Source: JAFEDN01 sp963697455
Lineage (GTDB): Bacteria; Pseudomonadota; Gammaproteobacteria; Coxiellales; Coxiellaceae
Reading direction: 5' to 3'
Assembly (NCBI GenBank): GCA_963697455.1
Contig: CAVOOI010000017.1
Coordinates: forward strand, 1 to 64,000
Length of the DNA stretch: 64,000 nucleotides
Shown: in pieces, positions 56,286 to 64,000 of the stretch
Position numbering within the stretch: the first letter of the stretch is position 1
How the letters are laid out: every line of letters starts with the position of its first letter
Notes under the pieces: model-generated
The model's input: only the letters and a program-made list of their open reading frames with translations
The model's database searches: none
Told to the model about the DNA's origin: nothing
Translations under genes and position numbers: made by a program

Positions 56286-56645
56286 CTAAGCATGAGAATG
56301 TAGTGGCGTTGTCACTCTCTTATGCTGTTGTGGGATCAGCTCAACCTTAAAACTAAAGCCGTCTCGGTCAATCATATCTTGCAGAGATAAACGAATAAAC
56401 TGTTCTTTAGAGTATCCCAGTTGATCTGCATAAGCGGCTGCTAATTTAGGACTGATTGATTTGCGGTCGTGCTCAATGTCACAAAGATGTTGTTTAGTGA
56501 TTTTTAATCGATGGGCAAAATCAACTTGTGATAACTCCTCGGATTGGCGGATAGCCCATATTAATTTACCTAATGTCAGTTTTGAACCGGTTAATTTTTC
56601 AATTTTTTCCAGTGAAGTTTTGGTCATTTTGCTTTTAATATTCAT
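56286..56645 (-). CDS. XRE-family antitoxin (HigA-like)
   Basis: 119 residues from ATG 56645. The helix-turn-helix is ELSQVDFAHRLKITKQHLCDIEHDRKSISPKLAAAYADQLG (about residues 38-80). It follows a RelE/HigB-like toxin fragment with an 11-base overlap, the toxin-first order of HigBA loci. With the toxin truncated the antitoxin may be an orphan. A 77-bp gap separates it from pssA. Confidence 0.8.
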   Translation of the reverse strand: MNIKSKMTKTSLEKIEKLTGSKLTLGKLIWAIRQSEELSQVDFAHRLKITKQHLCDIEHDRKSISPKLAAAYADQLGYSKEQFIRLSLQDMIDRDGFSFKVELIPQQHKRVTTPLHSHA

Positions 56646-56853
56646 GATTAGTGATCTCAATAACTTCCACAGAACAGATTTCTTTTTTCATCACGTAAAT
56701 AGCGCGATAAGAACGAGTCAAGCGTATAGATCGCTGGCCTTGCCGATTACCTTTGAGCGGCTCATCATGGTATCCCGGAATTTTCTTAACTTCGCTTAGT
56801 CCATAATGCCCCGCCGCGAAATATACATAGCCTATACGATTATCATGGATAAA
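56635..56853 (-). pseudogene. 5'-truncated RelE/HigB-like toxin
   Basis: The minus-strand frame reads GLSEVKKIPGYHDEPLKGNRQGQRSIRLTRSYRAIYVMKKE...VEVIEITNHEY and stops inside the antitoxin start. The C-terminal two thirds of the toxin family are clear, but the frame meets a stop at 56854-56856 and has no suitable start codon. About 25-35 N-terminal residues are missing, so it is probably inactive. Confidence 0.75.
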
Positions 56854-56864
56854 TCAACTCCGGG

Positions 56865-56896
56865 AAAGGTTATGTCGAGAGTGACATAACCTTTTT
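56865..56896. terminator. Strong terminator hairpin
   Basis: AAAGGTTATGTC (56865-56876), loop GAGAGT, GACATAACCTTT (56883-56894), with a T-run on the plus strand. The 12-bp perfect stem also ends transcripts on the minus strand, about 90 bp after the stop of the 1209-residue gene; it may act in both directions. Confidence 0.7.
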
Positions 56897-56983
56897 CCTA
56901 ACTAACTCCTTGTTTTTTTATCCTACTAAAATTTTCCATCGGCTCTGACACCGTGAATGTGTCGGTTCTAACACCGTGAATGC

Positions 56984-59900
56984 CTAAATTTGCATTGTAG
57001 AAGAAAGGATAGGGGCAGAATCCTTAACATACGCATCGAAAGACATATCTTTAAGTATACTTTTGACGACAGTAACACCATCATTCATAGTCACGTAATT
57101 AATGGTCCCCTTTACAGACTCCTGGCCGGATTTAGCAGGGATATCAGCAGTAAATGATACCCTTTCAATTGTTTTGCCAGTCAAATCACCAAGTGTTTTT
57201 TTAAACTCGTCCTGATTAAAAAATTTATCAAGAGCATCTGCAGCTTTTGACTTACCCCGGATTCCGGTTTCCCGTTTTATAATAGTGTATGTCTCGATCG
57301 CAACCGCCACAAATTTTTTCCACTTATTATTGAGCTCAGAGGCACCCAATCTATTAATAGAATCTTTGAGAGAGGCTGTCGTTTCTTTCTGATCCCAAAG
57401 CGAAGGAGCTTTAGCATCTTTAGATACGTTGATCCCAAGTTCTGTCATTGCTTGAATGAGCGGCTGAAATTTCAGTTTACAGTCAGCTATGCTAGCGGTC
57501 CCAGAATATTCATTAGCCGCTTTAATCAATGCCGTGAATCCTTGGATAATAAAATTCTTAATCCTCTTATTCTCCGGCGTCCCCTTATTATCTAAAGAGA
57601 TAGATTTATAAAAGCTCGCGTTGTTCAGCGAAATTCGTATTTTTTCTTCATGGTTAATGCTAATAGGTGCTGACCCAACGGGAGCAGAATTGCTCTCTGC
57701 TCCTGGATTTTTTTCTAAATTCTTTAACTGCTCTTTAGCAATCTCAAGTTCTGCAGTTGCAGCTTTTATTTTCTCATCTTGCTGCTTATATTCATCATTT
57801 TTTTCATTTATTTTTTGCTCGCACTCATTTATTACAACTTCATTCCGCCTTACTTCATCCATCAAACCAGGTATTGGGCGTCGTATCTCTGCAGCTTCAA
57901 GTTTCAATTTTTTCTCTTGAGATGCGTTACTAAACCAACGGTATGTTCCATAAATTCCCAAACCAACAGTGACGGCTACTCCAACAGGCCAAAATGTTCC
58001 TAGGGCGATACCTGCCACAATAATTCCACCAATGGTTGCTCCTCCACCCCCTAGACTACCTAAAAATTTGAAAGCAGTAGAGAAATAAGTATTTTGATAA
58101 CTCTCTGCTTCTGCATCTTTAGGCTGCGCAAGTTCCTCTAAATTATGTACTCGTTCTTGAATGCTCTGATTTCTAATTTTTAGAATAAGCACTTGAGACT
58201 GTTGGCCATCTATAGCTGGACTAATTTTACTTTGCTGTGACTTTAGATCCTCAATCTTCTTCTCCAAACTCTGAATTTCTCCTATCTTTTCCATAATAGG
58301 TAGGTTCTTTTTGGATTCGCCATCTTTAGATTCGGTATCTTTAGAATCCTTTGATCCATCATTTTTCACTGCCAACTGCTGATATATTGCTAATCTCTGG
58401 TTTAATTCTGTATTTTTTTGTATTAAGTTTTGGTTTTCCTCCTCTTTCGTTGCCGCTAGTTCGGTTGCGGAATCTAATGCCACTTGTAAATTTTTCTCTT
58501 TTACCTCTTTTGTTGATGCTTGTGCAGTTACATTTTCATTAGAAGGTGTAGGCGAGATTGAAAACTCGCTCACGGAAGTGCGGCCCGTGGAAGATGTAGT
58601 CGAGACTGTGGACGACCCAGAAACTCTAGAATCAGAGGGTGTAGGCGTGACTGTACCCACAGAAACTACAGAACCGGAGGTTGTAGTTGTGACCGGAGGC
58701 AAGCTCGAAGATGGGTTTTGCATAGAACTGTTAGAATATGTTCTTGGCCGTTCCTTTTCCTCTAACTTTTTCTGAGCTGTAAGTTGAATTGATTCATCAT
58801 GCTCTTTCGCCTTATCCAGATCATCTTGAATTGCTTTTATACTAGACTCAATATCATCTTTATCACCAGTCTCTAGGAGCTTGCTTGCCTCGAATAGATC
58901 CTTACAGTTACCAAGAGACTTAATGATTCTTGCTAGATCTTTTTGAAGGCTGATATTCCCTTTAGCGAGTTCTTCAAGCGTTTTTTCACATAACTTCCCG
59001 GCATTTTCTACAGAAGTCCCCATATTCACAAGAGAATATTCAAATTGTTTCAGAGCATTACTTGCAGTTTTTAATCGTCTCCCTATTACAGTAGGATTAG
59101 ACTTGCTTAAGTACTTCCAATTATCGTCTATAGTTGTATAGTGCAACTTCGCGACCTTAATAAATTGCTTCATTGAAGGAAATAGAGATTGCAAAAATAG
59201 TGCTGCATATGCATCGCCGTAATGCCCACATAATGTAATTACGTCATCGCACAAATCGAGAAGGCTAGTCACAGCATTTACTATTTTTGCCTTTTCTATG
59301 TCTGTTGCTAAAATTATTTTTCGATGCGCAGCACGACTTGCTGGTAGTACACTCAGAGGAATCCTCGACTCATCTATAGAGAGGAATTTGTGCTGAATAC
59401 CACTGTCGAAGCTAATTATTTCCTTCTCATTACTACTACTAAAGCTTAATATTTCCTTTTCTTTATCGCTTGCTTTTTTCGCTTGAACTGTCAATACTAT
59501 CTGCCCACTATCGAGAAGCCTTAACCGGGGAACCGTTTTGTCATCTGCGTTTGAAAGCGTTTCTAATGCGGTCAAAAACCTGGCGGTTTCAATTCTTTTC
59601 TCTTGCTTAGACAACTCAGCGATGCCAGTATGAGCTAAACCTTGAGGAAAACCTTTGTCATCAGGTACGGCCTCGCCTTTGAACTCACCCCATGCTATAA
59701 TTTGCGCCATCGTCGTCTTCGTAAAGATTTCTACTTGCGTCTTAGGACGAGAAAAAGTTGGGAGCGCTCTATGCTCAGGCCCTTTCACATCCGGAAGTGT
59801 AAATCCTACTGCATCAGAAAGAATGCAGATCAAATCCTTGTTATAATGTTCACTACGAGCAGAGCCATATCGAACCGCGCTATTGGAATCCTTATAATGA

Positions 59901-60613
59901 ATTGGCAATATAGCCCTCATATACTTCCAAGCTGCAACTGTATCTACTTTTATACTGGTAAGATGATCTTTAATATTCCCTCGGACCTTTTCTGCCTCTT
60001 TAGCAGAATGATCAACGATGGTTTTGAAACTTTCCAAAGCCGTATAAAAGGCATCATTACCCATCATACGTTTAGATGCAGCACTATCCTGAGCTTGCCC
60101 TATGAATAAACTTATTAACTCAAGCCAAGATTTTTTTTGAGCAGGGTTGCTGAGTGAAAAAACATGGCCGCCCATTCTTAACAAAGCATATATAATGTGG
60201 GCTCGACCATCCTTGCCAAAAATAGTGCTATCCGTATTATAATTGTTAGATCTAGAGAATTCCCACAAACTCAAAAGCGCAAAATAGACTTCCTCAGGCT
60301 CGCCAGTATTCTCACCAACGCCACATACCATATGAAACTTGTCACTACTAAAATCAGCTAGCGTAAGCTCTATGCTTAATTTTGTTTCACCTGGGAGGGC
60401 GTGGGCGGTGGTTTCAATTGCTTGCCCAATTTCAACGGGAGTATGTTTTTGCTGTTTTGCAGTCTCCGAAAATGCCTTGAGCAAATCTATTAATTTTGAA
60501 TCAGCACTCGGAAACGCCCTCCCAAAAAATCCTATTGCTTCATCTACAACTACAGACTTAATTACCTCAACTCCTTTCTGTTCTAAAGTTTTCGACGATT
60601 CAGCTTTTGACAT
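56984..60613 (-). CDS. Very large coiled-coil protein with internal membrane segment
   Basis: 1209 residues with no recognised family. The N-terminal ~550 residues are globular-helical. A Ser/Thr/Pro-rich low-complexity linker lies at about 625-690 (TTTTSGSVVSVGTVTPTPS). Coiled coils follow at about 690-830, and a hydrophobic glycine-rich pair of helices at about 859-893 (TIGGIIVAGIALGTFWPVG). Another coiled coil runs to about 960, then a helical C-terminal domain. No signal peptide. This mosaic is typical of large Dot/Icm-type effectors (inference). Its upstream region is very AT-rich and has a TTTAATATT half-site only, not a full PmrA box. Confidence 0.75.
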   Translation of the reverse strand: MSKAESSKTLEQKGVEVIKSVVVDEAIGFFGRAFPSADSKLIDLLKAFSETAKQQKHTPVEIGQAIETTAHALPGETKLSIELTLADFSSDKFHMVCGVGENTGEPEEVYFALLSLWEFSRSNNYNTDSTIFGKDGRAHIIYALLRMGGHVFSLSNPAQKKSWLELISLFIGQAQDSAASKRMMGNDAFYTALESFKTIVDHSAKEAEKVRGNIKDHLTSIKVDTVAAWKYMRAILPIHYKDSNSAVRYGSARSEHYNKDLICILSDAVGFTLPDVKGPEHRALPTFSRPKTQVEIFTKTTMAQIIAWGEFKGEAVPDDKGFPQGLAHTGIAELSKQEKRIETARFLTALETLSNADDKTVPRLRLLDSGQIVLTVQAKKASDKEKEILSFSSSNEKEIISFDSGIQHKFLSIDESRIPLSVLPASRAAHRKIILATDIEKAKIVNAVTSLLDLCDDVITLCGHYGDAYAALFLQSLFPSMKQFIKVAKLHYTTIDDNWKYLSKSNPTVIGRRLKTASNALKQFEYSLVNMGTSVENAGKLCEKTLEELAKGNISLQKDLARIIKSLGNCKDLFEASKLLETGDKDDIESSIKAIQDDLDKAKEHDESIQLTAQKKLEEKERPRTYSNSSMQNPSSSLPPVTTTTSGSVVSVGTVTPTPSDSRVSGSSTVSTTSSTGRTSVSEFSISPTPSNENVTAQASTKEVKEKNLQVALDSATELAATKEEENQNLIQKNTELNQRLAIYQQLAVKNDGSKDSKDTESKDGESKKNLPIMEKIGEIQSLEKKIEDLKSQQSKISPAIDGQQSQVLILKIRNQSIQERVHNLEELAQPKDAEAESYQNTYFSTAFKFLGSLGGGGATIGGIIVAGIALGTFWPVGVAVTVGLGIYGTYRWFSNASQEKKLKLEAAEIRRPIPGLMDEVRRNEVVINECEQKINEKNDEYKQQDEKIKAATAELEIAKEQLKNLEKNPGAESNSAPVGSAPISINHEEKIRISLNNASFYKSISLDNKGTPENKRIKNFIIQGFTALIKAANEYSGTASIADCKLKFQPLIQAMTELGINVSKDAKAPSLWDQKETTASLKDSINRLGASELNNKWKKFVAVAIETYTIIKRETGIRGKSKAADALDKFFNQDEFKKTLGDLTGKTIERVSFTADIPAKSGQESVKGTINYVTMNDGVTVVKSILKDMSFDAYVKDSAPILSSTMQI

Positions 60614-60901
60614 AAATTTTTACCTTTGTGATTTAAATTTTTATTCTTTTTTATTATGGCCTATACTTTTTGTATAGAATTTTTACCACCTAAGTGCTAT
60701 TTTATTACCTATTTCTTATGCCAATATTAAAAATTTCAAAAATATGAAATTAAAATTTTTATAACCCATTTCGGCTTAGGGTATTCCTAGATTCCGCAGC
60801 CACAGATGAGAGGCATGGCGGATCCTTGCGTAAGTATTTGTTTAAAAAGGAATTTAAACTTTCACGCAGGTGTTAACTTAAGGAATTTTTGCACAAAATC
60901 T

Positions 60902-61045
60902 TGTCATTCCCGCGAAGGCGGGAATCCATTTTTGACCCATTACTCGTGGTGGTGAGTTAATTAATATTGAAACGACCACTTTTCAGAAGATATTCCATAC
61001 ATCAAGCCATGCTTGGATGGATTCCCGCCTTCGCGGGAATGACAA
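60902..61045. repeat. Pair of inverted intergenic repeats
   Basis: TGTCATTCCCGCGAAGGCGGG (60902 on) and its reverse complement ending in TGACA (61018-61045) flank about 90 bp. Each unit is itself an 8-bp hairpin (ATTCCCGC/GCGGGAAT). This GAAGGCGGGAAT type of repeat is widespread in proteobacterial genomes. The remaining gap 60614-61247 is AT-rich with two AATTAGGGG(T/C)AAT direct repeats (near 61090 and 61120) and no gene. Confidence 0.8.
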
Positions 61046-61247
61046 ATCTTTGGACAAATCCCCCATATCAATCTGCCATACGTCACAAATTAGGGGTAAT
61101 TTTTGACATATTTTGCATATAATTAGGGGCAATATATGGTTCTAAGATAAAAATATAGGGAAAGCAACCGGAACCCCCTGCGTAGCATGTGATTCGCTTC
61201 AGTGGGTAATTCTGTTATAATCAACCAATTAACAGAGTTTTTGTGCA

Positions 61248-62670
61248 ATGAGCGAAAAAGAGCGTAAAATTATCATCGAAGGCGTCACGGATGCTGGGGA
61301 AACCTTCCGTCCTAGTGACTGGGCAGAACGTATGAGTGGGCAGCTTTCTACTTTTCGTAAGCATCGGATCAAATATTCGCCTATGCTGCAACCGACCATG
61401 AAAGAAGGCCATCAGTGTGTCGTGCTTGACCCCTCCCTCAAAGAATCCAACCCAGAGTTATATGAATCGATTTTGGAATTCGCCAAAGCTAACCATTTGA
61501 AAATTTGTAAGGAAGATGGACAACCAGACCCTAATGACGTCCCGCCGGCTGAGACAATTTTTGTCGATAGCAGCTTATATTTTGATTCTCTGATTCAGGA
61601 TATTCAGCGGGCGCAACATTCGATCGCCCTGGAAACCTATATTTTTCAGCGTGATACCGTGGGCAAGCGGATTATCGAAGCGCTCGCTGCTGCGGCCAAG
61701 CGCGGCGTGGAAGTGCGAGTGATGGTCGATGGCGCCGGCACACCTTGGTGGAGCACCCAGTTTGCCCGAATCTTAGAAAAAGCCGGGCAACCACTAAAGT
61801 CTTCCACCCTTTTCCTTGGCAGCTTTGGAATTGGAGCCGCTCAGTTATCCGGGCGTCGATTTGACCAATTGGATTTATATGCTGCTCAAAATCAATACCC
61901 GTGATCACCGTAAAGTATGCTTGATCGATAATCACATCGCATATGTGGGCAGTATGAATATCAGCAAGTGCCATCTCAGCGCGGAAAAAGGTGGCGATAA
62001 TTGGCGGGATACCAGCCTGCAAATTAAGGGCGCGGACCTGACCGACCTGTGCCGGGCGTTTGATGTCGCCTGGGACCATTTGCCGATTACCGAACGAGTC
62101 CGCGAGGCTTTCCGCCACGTGCGGCATAATCCGACGGTCCGTTCTAACCATACCCGGCATCGCCGCCGCATTCTGTATAAAAATTTATTGCGCAAAATGC
62201 TGACCTGCCGCCATCATATCTGGATTACTAATGCTTATTTTGTGCCGGATAATTTCCTATTAAAACGCCTGCAGGAAGCGGCCCACGCAGGGGTGGACGT
62301 CCGCATTTTATTACCTCGCAAATCCGATGTGGCGATGATGCCCTGGGCGTCTACCGCTTTTTATTTCAATTTGCTCAAGGCCGGAGTCCGTATTTTTGAA
62401 TATCTGCCGGGGATTCTCCACGCTAAAACCTTATTGCTGGACGACTGGGCGCTGATCGGCTCCAGTAATTTAAATCACCGCAGCCTGCTGCATGACTTGG
62501 AAGTGGACATTTTGCTGTCTGATCCCCAATCGATCCGCACCCTGGAAGAACAATTTCTCACCGATTTAGAAAATTCCCGCGAAATCTCGTTAGCACGCTG
62601 GCATATCCTACGCCCCCGCCACCAACGCTGGCTGGGGCGGATGTTGTTATACGCAAAATACTGGATCTAA
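61248..62670 (+). pseudogene. Phospholipase D / cardiolipin synthase family gene, frameshifted
   Basis: The N-terminal half (61248 to about 61790) contains FVDSSLYFDSLIQDIQRAQHSIALETYIFQRDTVGKRIIEALAAAAKRGVEVRVMVDGAG. A short middle part, TKVFHPFPWQLWNWSRSVIR, lies in a second frame. The rest is in a third: INTRDHRKVCLIDNHIAYVGSMNISK (first HxK) and ILHAKTLLLDDWALIGSSNLNHRS (second HxKxxxxD). Two frameshifts, near 61790 and 61850, separate them. Cardiolipin synthases of this ClsB-like group join phosphatidylglycerol or related lipids. Both catalytic motifs are intact. Confidence 0.88.
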
Positions 62671-62723
62671 AAAGATATACCGGCAACCAACGTTTGGTTC
62701 GTAAATACCGTCTTTAAAACCAA

Positions 62724-64000
62724 TCACAAGATGGGTACTGAATCTAAAAATGACTTTAATAAACTATTTTCCCTGAAAATTCCTGACACGGCGTATAAAG
62801 GGTAAGAATGGATAGAGTCATATACCGAGTAATTTTGCGTCGAGAAGCGCAGGCCATAAGATACGTCCGGATAGGAGTTCAGAAAATAATGTAAGCTCTT
62901 TAATGCTCCGCCCTTACCGCTCTTTACTTCAATAGGCAAAATATGGTGAGCAGTATCGTTAATGACATAGTCCACTTCCGCTTGACTACCACGCGTATTA
63001 CGATGCCAGTAATACAAACTTGCTTTAATATCATTCGCAGCGTATGCCAGTAACTCTTGACCGACAAAAGCTTCACATAATGGGCCTTTATTAATTAATG
63101 TCGTCAACGGATCAAGTAACCATTCTTTTAATGTTAAATCTAAAATAGTCTCACACAATCCCACATCTAAAAAAATTAATTTAAATCTTTCAAGATCGAC
63201 TCCCGCTCCAAGTGGCACACCAGTGGCAGAGGTTGCAAATATTTTATGAACAATATTGGCTTTTACTAGTAAATCCAGACAAGGCGCCAGCTCGCGCTTT
63301 TGATAGGGTGTTTGCAAATGAGTATACTTGAAAGGCTGGCTAATGAGCGAAGGGATGGAGTTAAAAATACTGTCTACATATTTTAACTGATGTTTTTTAG
63401 CATATTTATTAAAATCCTGCCGGTAAGCTTCTATCATTGCGCGATGAATTTGTTGGACAGCCGTATAACTCCTATTCGCCGCCCAATTCGCCACTACTTC
63501 CGGCATTCCTCCTGTCAGCATATATTCGCCCAATAAAGTTAACAGTTGCTGATGGATGCTCTCAGGCAAAGGTTGTTCCGGTGAATGCCGCAAAATTTCT
63601 TTTGCGAGCCGTTCTTTTCCCACCGCAACCAAAAATTCTATAAATGACAACGGATATAAATATAAAAAAGTAACCCTACCCACCGGGATGCCAATTTTTT
63701 CAATCGCAAAATCCAGTAAAGAGCCGGCGGCAATAATATGTAAATCCGGCATTTCTTCATAAAAATACCGCAATGCCAGAATGGCTTCGGGGCACTCTTG
63801 AATCTCATCTAAAAATAACAGCGTCTTGCCTGGAATAATTGGTTTGTTTAATTGCAATTCCAGCATTTCGCGCAAACGAGCAGGATTAAGGTCAGTAGTA
63901 AACAAACTTTTAAGCTGCGGTAATTTTTCAAAATTAACTTCAACATAATGAGTGAATTTCTTACCTAACTCTCTTACCACATAAGTTTTACCTACTTGCC
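62724..64000 (-). CDS. AAA ATPase with DUF4143, 5' end beyond window
   Basis: Partial protein: the frame continues to the window edge, where QVGKTYVVREL forms the end of a Walker A (GxxQVGKT). At least 425 codons present. Walker B LLFLDEIQECPEAI, then AAGSLLDFAIEKIGIPVGRVTFLYLYPLSFIEFL and the C-terminal DUF4143 region with GPLCEAFVGQELLAY, YYWHRNTRGSQAEVDYVI and ILPIEVKSGKGG (a PD-(D/E)XK-like D...ExK pattern). Members are abundant, fast-evolving bacterial ATPases of unclear function. It is convergent with the cls-like gene. Confidence 0.9.
   Translation of the reverse strand, partial: QVGKTYVVRELGKKFTHYVEVNFEKLPQLKSLFTTDLNPARLREMLELQLNKPIIPGKTLLFLDEIQECPEAILALRYFYEEMPDLHIIAAGSLLDFAIEKIGIPVGRVTFLYLYPLSFIEFLVAVGKERLAKEILRHSPEQPLPESIHQQLLTLLGEYMLTGGMPEVVANWAANRSYTAVQQIHRAMIEAYRQDFNKYAKKHQLKYVDSIFNSIPSLISQPFKYTHLQTPYQKRELAPCLDLLVKANIVHKIFATSATGVPLGAGVDLERFKLIFLDVGLCETILDLTLKEWLLDPLTTLINKGPLCEAFVGQELLAYAANDIKASLYYWHRNTRGSQAEVDYVINDTAHHILPIEVKSGKGGALKSLHYFLNSYPDVSYGLRFSTQNYSVYDSIHSYPLYAVSGIFRENSLLKSFLDSVPIL

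Noticed and set aside
60715..60760. PmrA-box-like TTAAT motifs upstream of the 1209-residue gene
   Set aside because: Spacing is 23 bp and the region is simply AT-rich; only one good half-site.
60902..61045. CRISPR-like short repeats
   Set aside because: Only two units, inverted relative to each other and with no regular spacers; it is a common intergenic hairpin repeat. No CRISPR array or cas gene was seen anywhere in the window.

Overview
The window reads as chromosome from an AT-rich gammaproteobacterium, most likely a host-associated member of the Legionellales (Legionella/Coxiella/Rickettsiella/Berkiella-like). The housekeeping genes are gammaproteobacterial: tRNA-Ala(GGC) and tRNA-Glu(TTC), gltX, tamA-tamB, ybiT, nadC-pssA, a PBP5-type dacA and GTP-type pckG. 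Between them lie genes typical of intracellular bacteria: a eukaryotic-like protein kinase preceded by a sequence matching the Legionella/Coxiella PmrA box, an ankyrin-TIR protein, large coiled-coil proteins with internal membrane segments, AAA/PD-(D/E)XK genes and decayed toxin-antitoxin loci. The taxonomic placement is inference.

Layout. 0-5 kb: decayed ISAs1 transposase, a dispersed repeat, divergent S24 repressor and LuxR-type regulator, an amidinotransferase-fold hydrolase, an outer-membrane beta-barrel and two tRNAs. 5-9.6 kb (minus): dacA, a membrane protein made of two divergent copies of one module (frameshifted near its end), a GT87 glycosyltransferase. 9.8-17 kb: archaeal/eukaryotic-type proS, zeta-like toxin-antitoxin pair, tandem bioY, DUF1284, osmC-gltX-epimerase. 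17-26 kb: tamAB, two small envelope proteins, an MscS channel and two copies of a structured palindromic element. 26-37 kb: two unknown proteins, frameshifted fRMsr, pckG, flippase, ggt, RlmM-like methyltransferase, an FAD reductase with a frameshifted cfa-like partner. 37-41.5 kb: four effector-like genes including ankyrin-TIR. 41.6-48 kb: OmpA lipoprotein, ybiT, class III cyclase, ABC exporter. 48-54.6 kb: kinase-like protein and a tandem pair (one broken, one intact) of AAA/PD-(D/E)XK genes. 54.6-64 kb: nadC-pssA, broken HigBA-type locus, a 1209-residue coiled-coil protein, frameshifted phospholipase-D/cardiolipin synthase, and a DUF4143 ATPase cut by the window edge.

Several otherwise well conserved genes carry one or two frameshifts (duplicated membrane protein, fRMsr, cfa-like, cls-like, AAA/PD-(D/E)XK copy, start of the outer-membrane protein). 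This fits either reductive decay in a host-restricted bacterium or indel errors in the assembly; sequence alone cannot separate them.

The least explained material is (1) a roughly 150-bp palindromic element at 17.1 and 23.5 kb whose copies differ in sequence but keep complementarity by compensatory changes, (2) the two-repeat membrane protein at 6.4-8.5 kb, (3) the effector-like cluster at 37-41.5 kb and the PmrA-box kinase at 48.2-50.6 kb, and (4) a ribosome-binding site inside a perfect palindrome at 22.9 kb.
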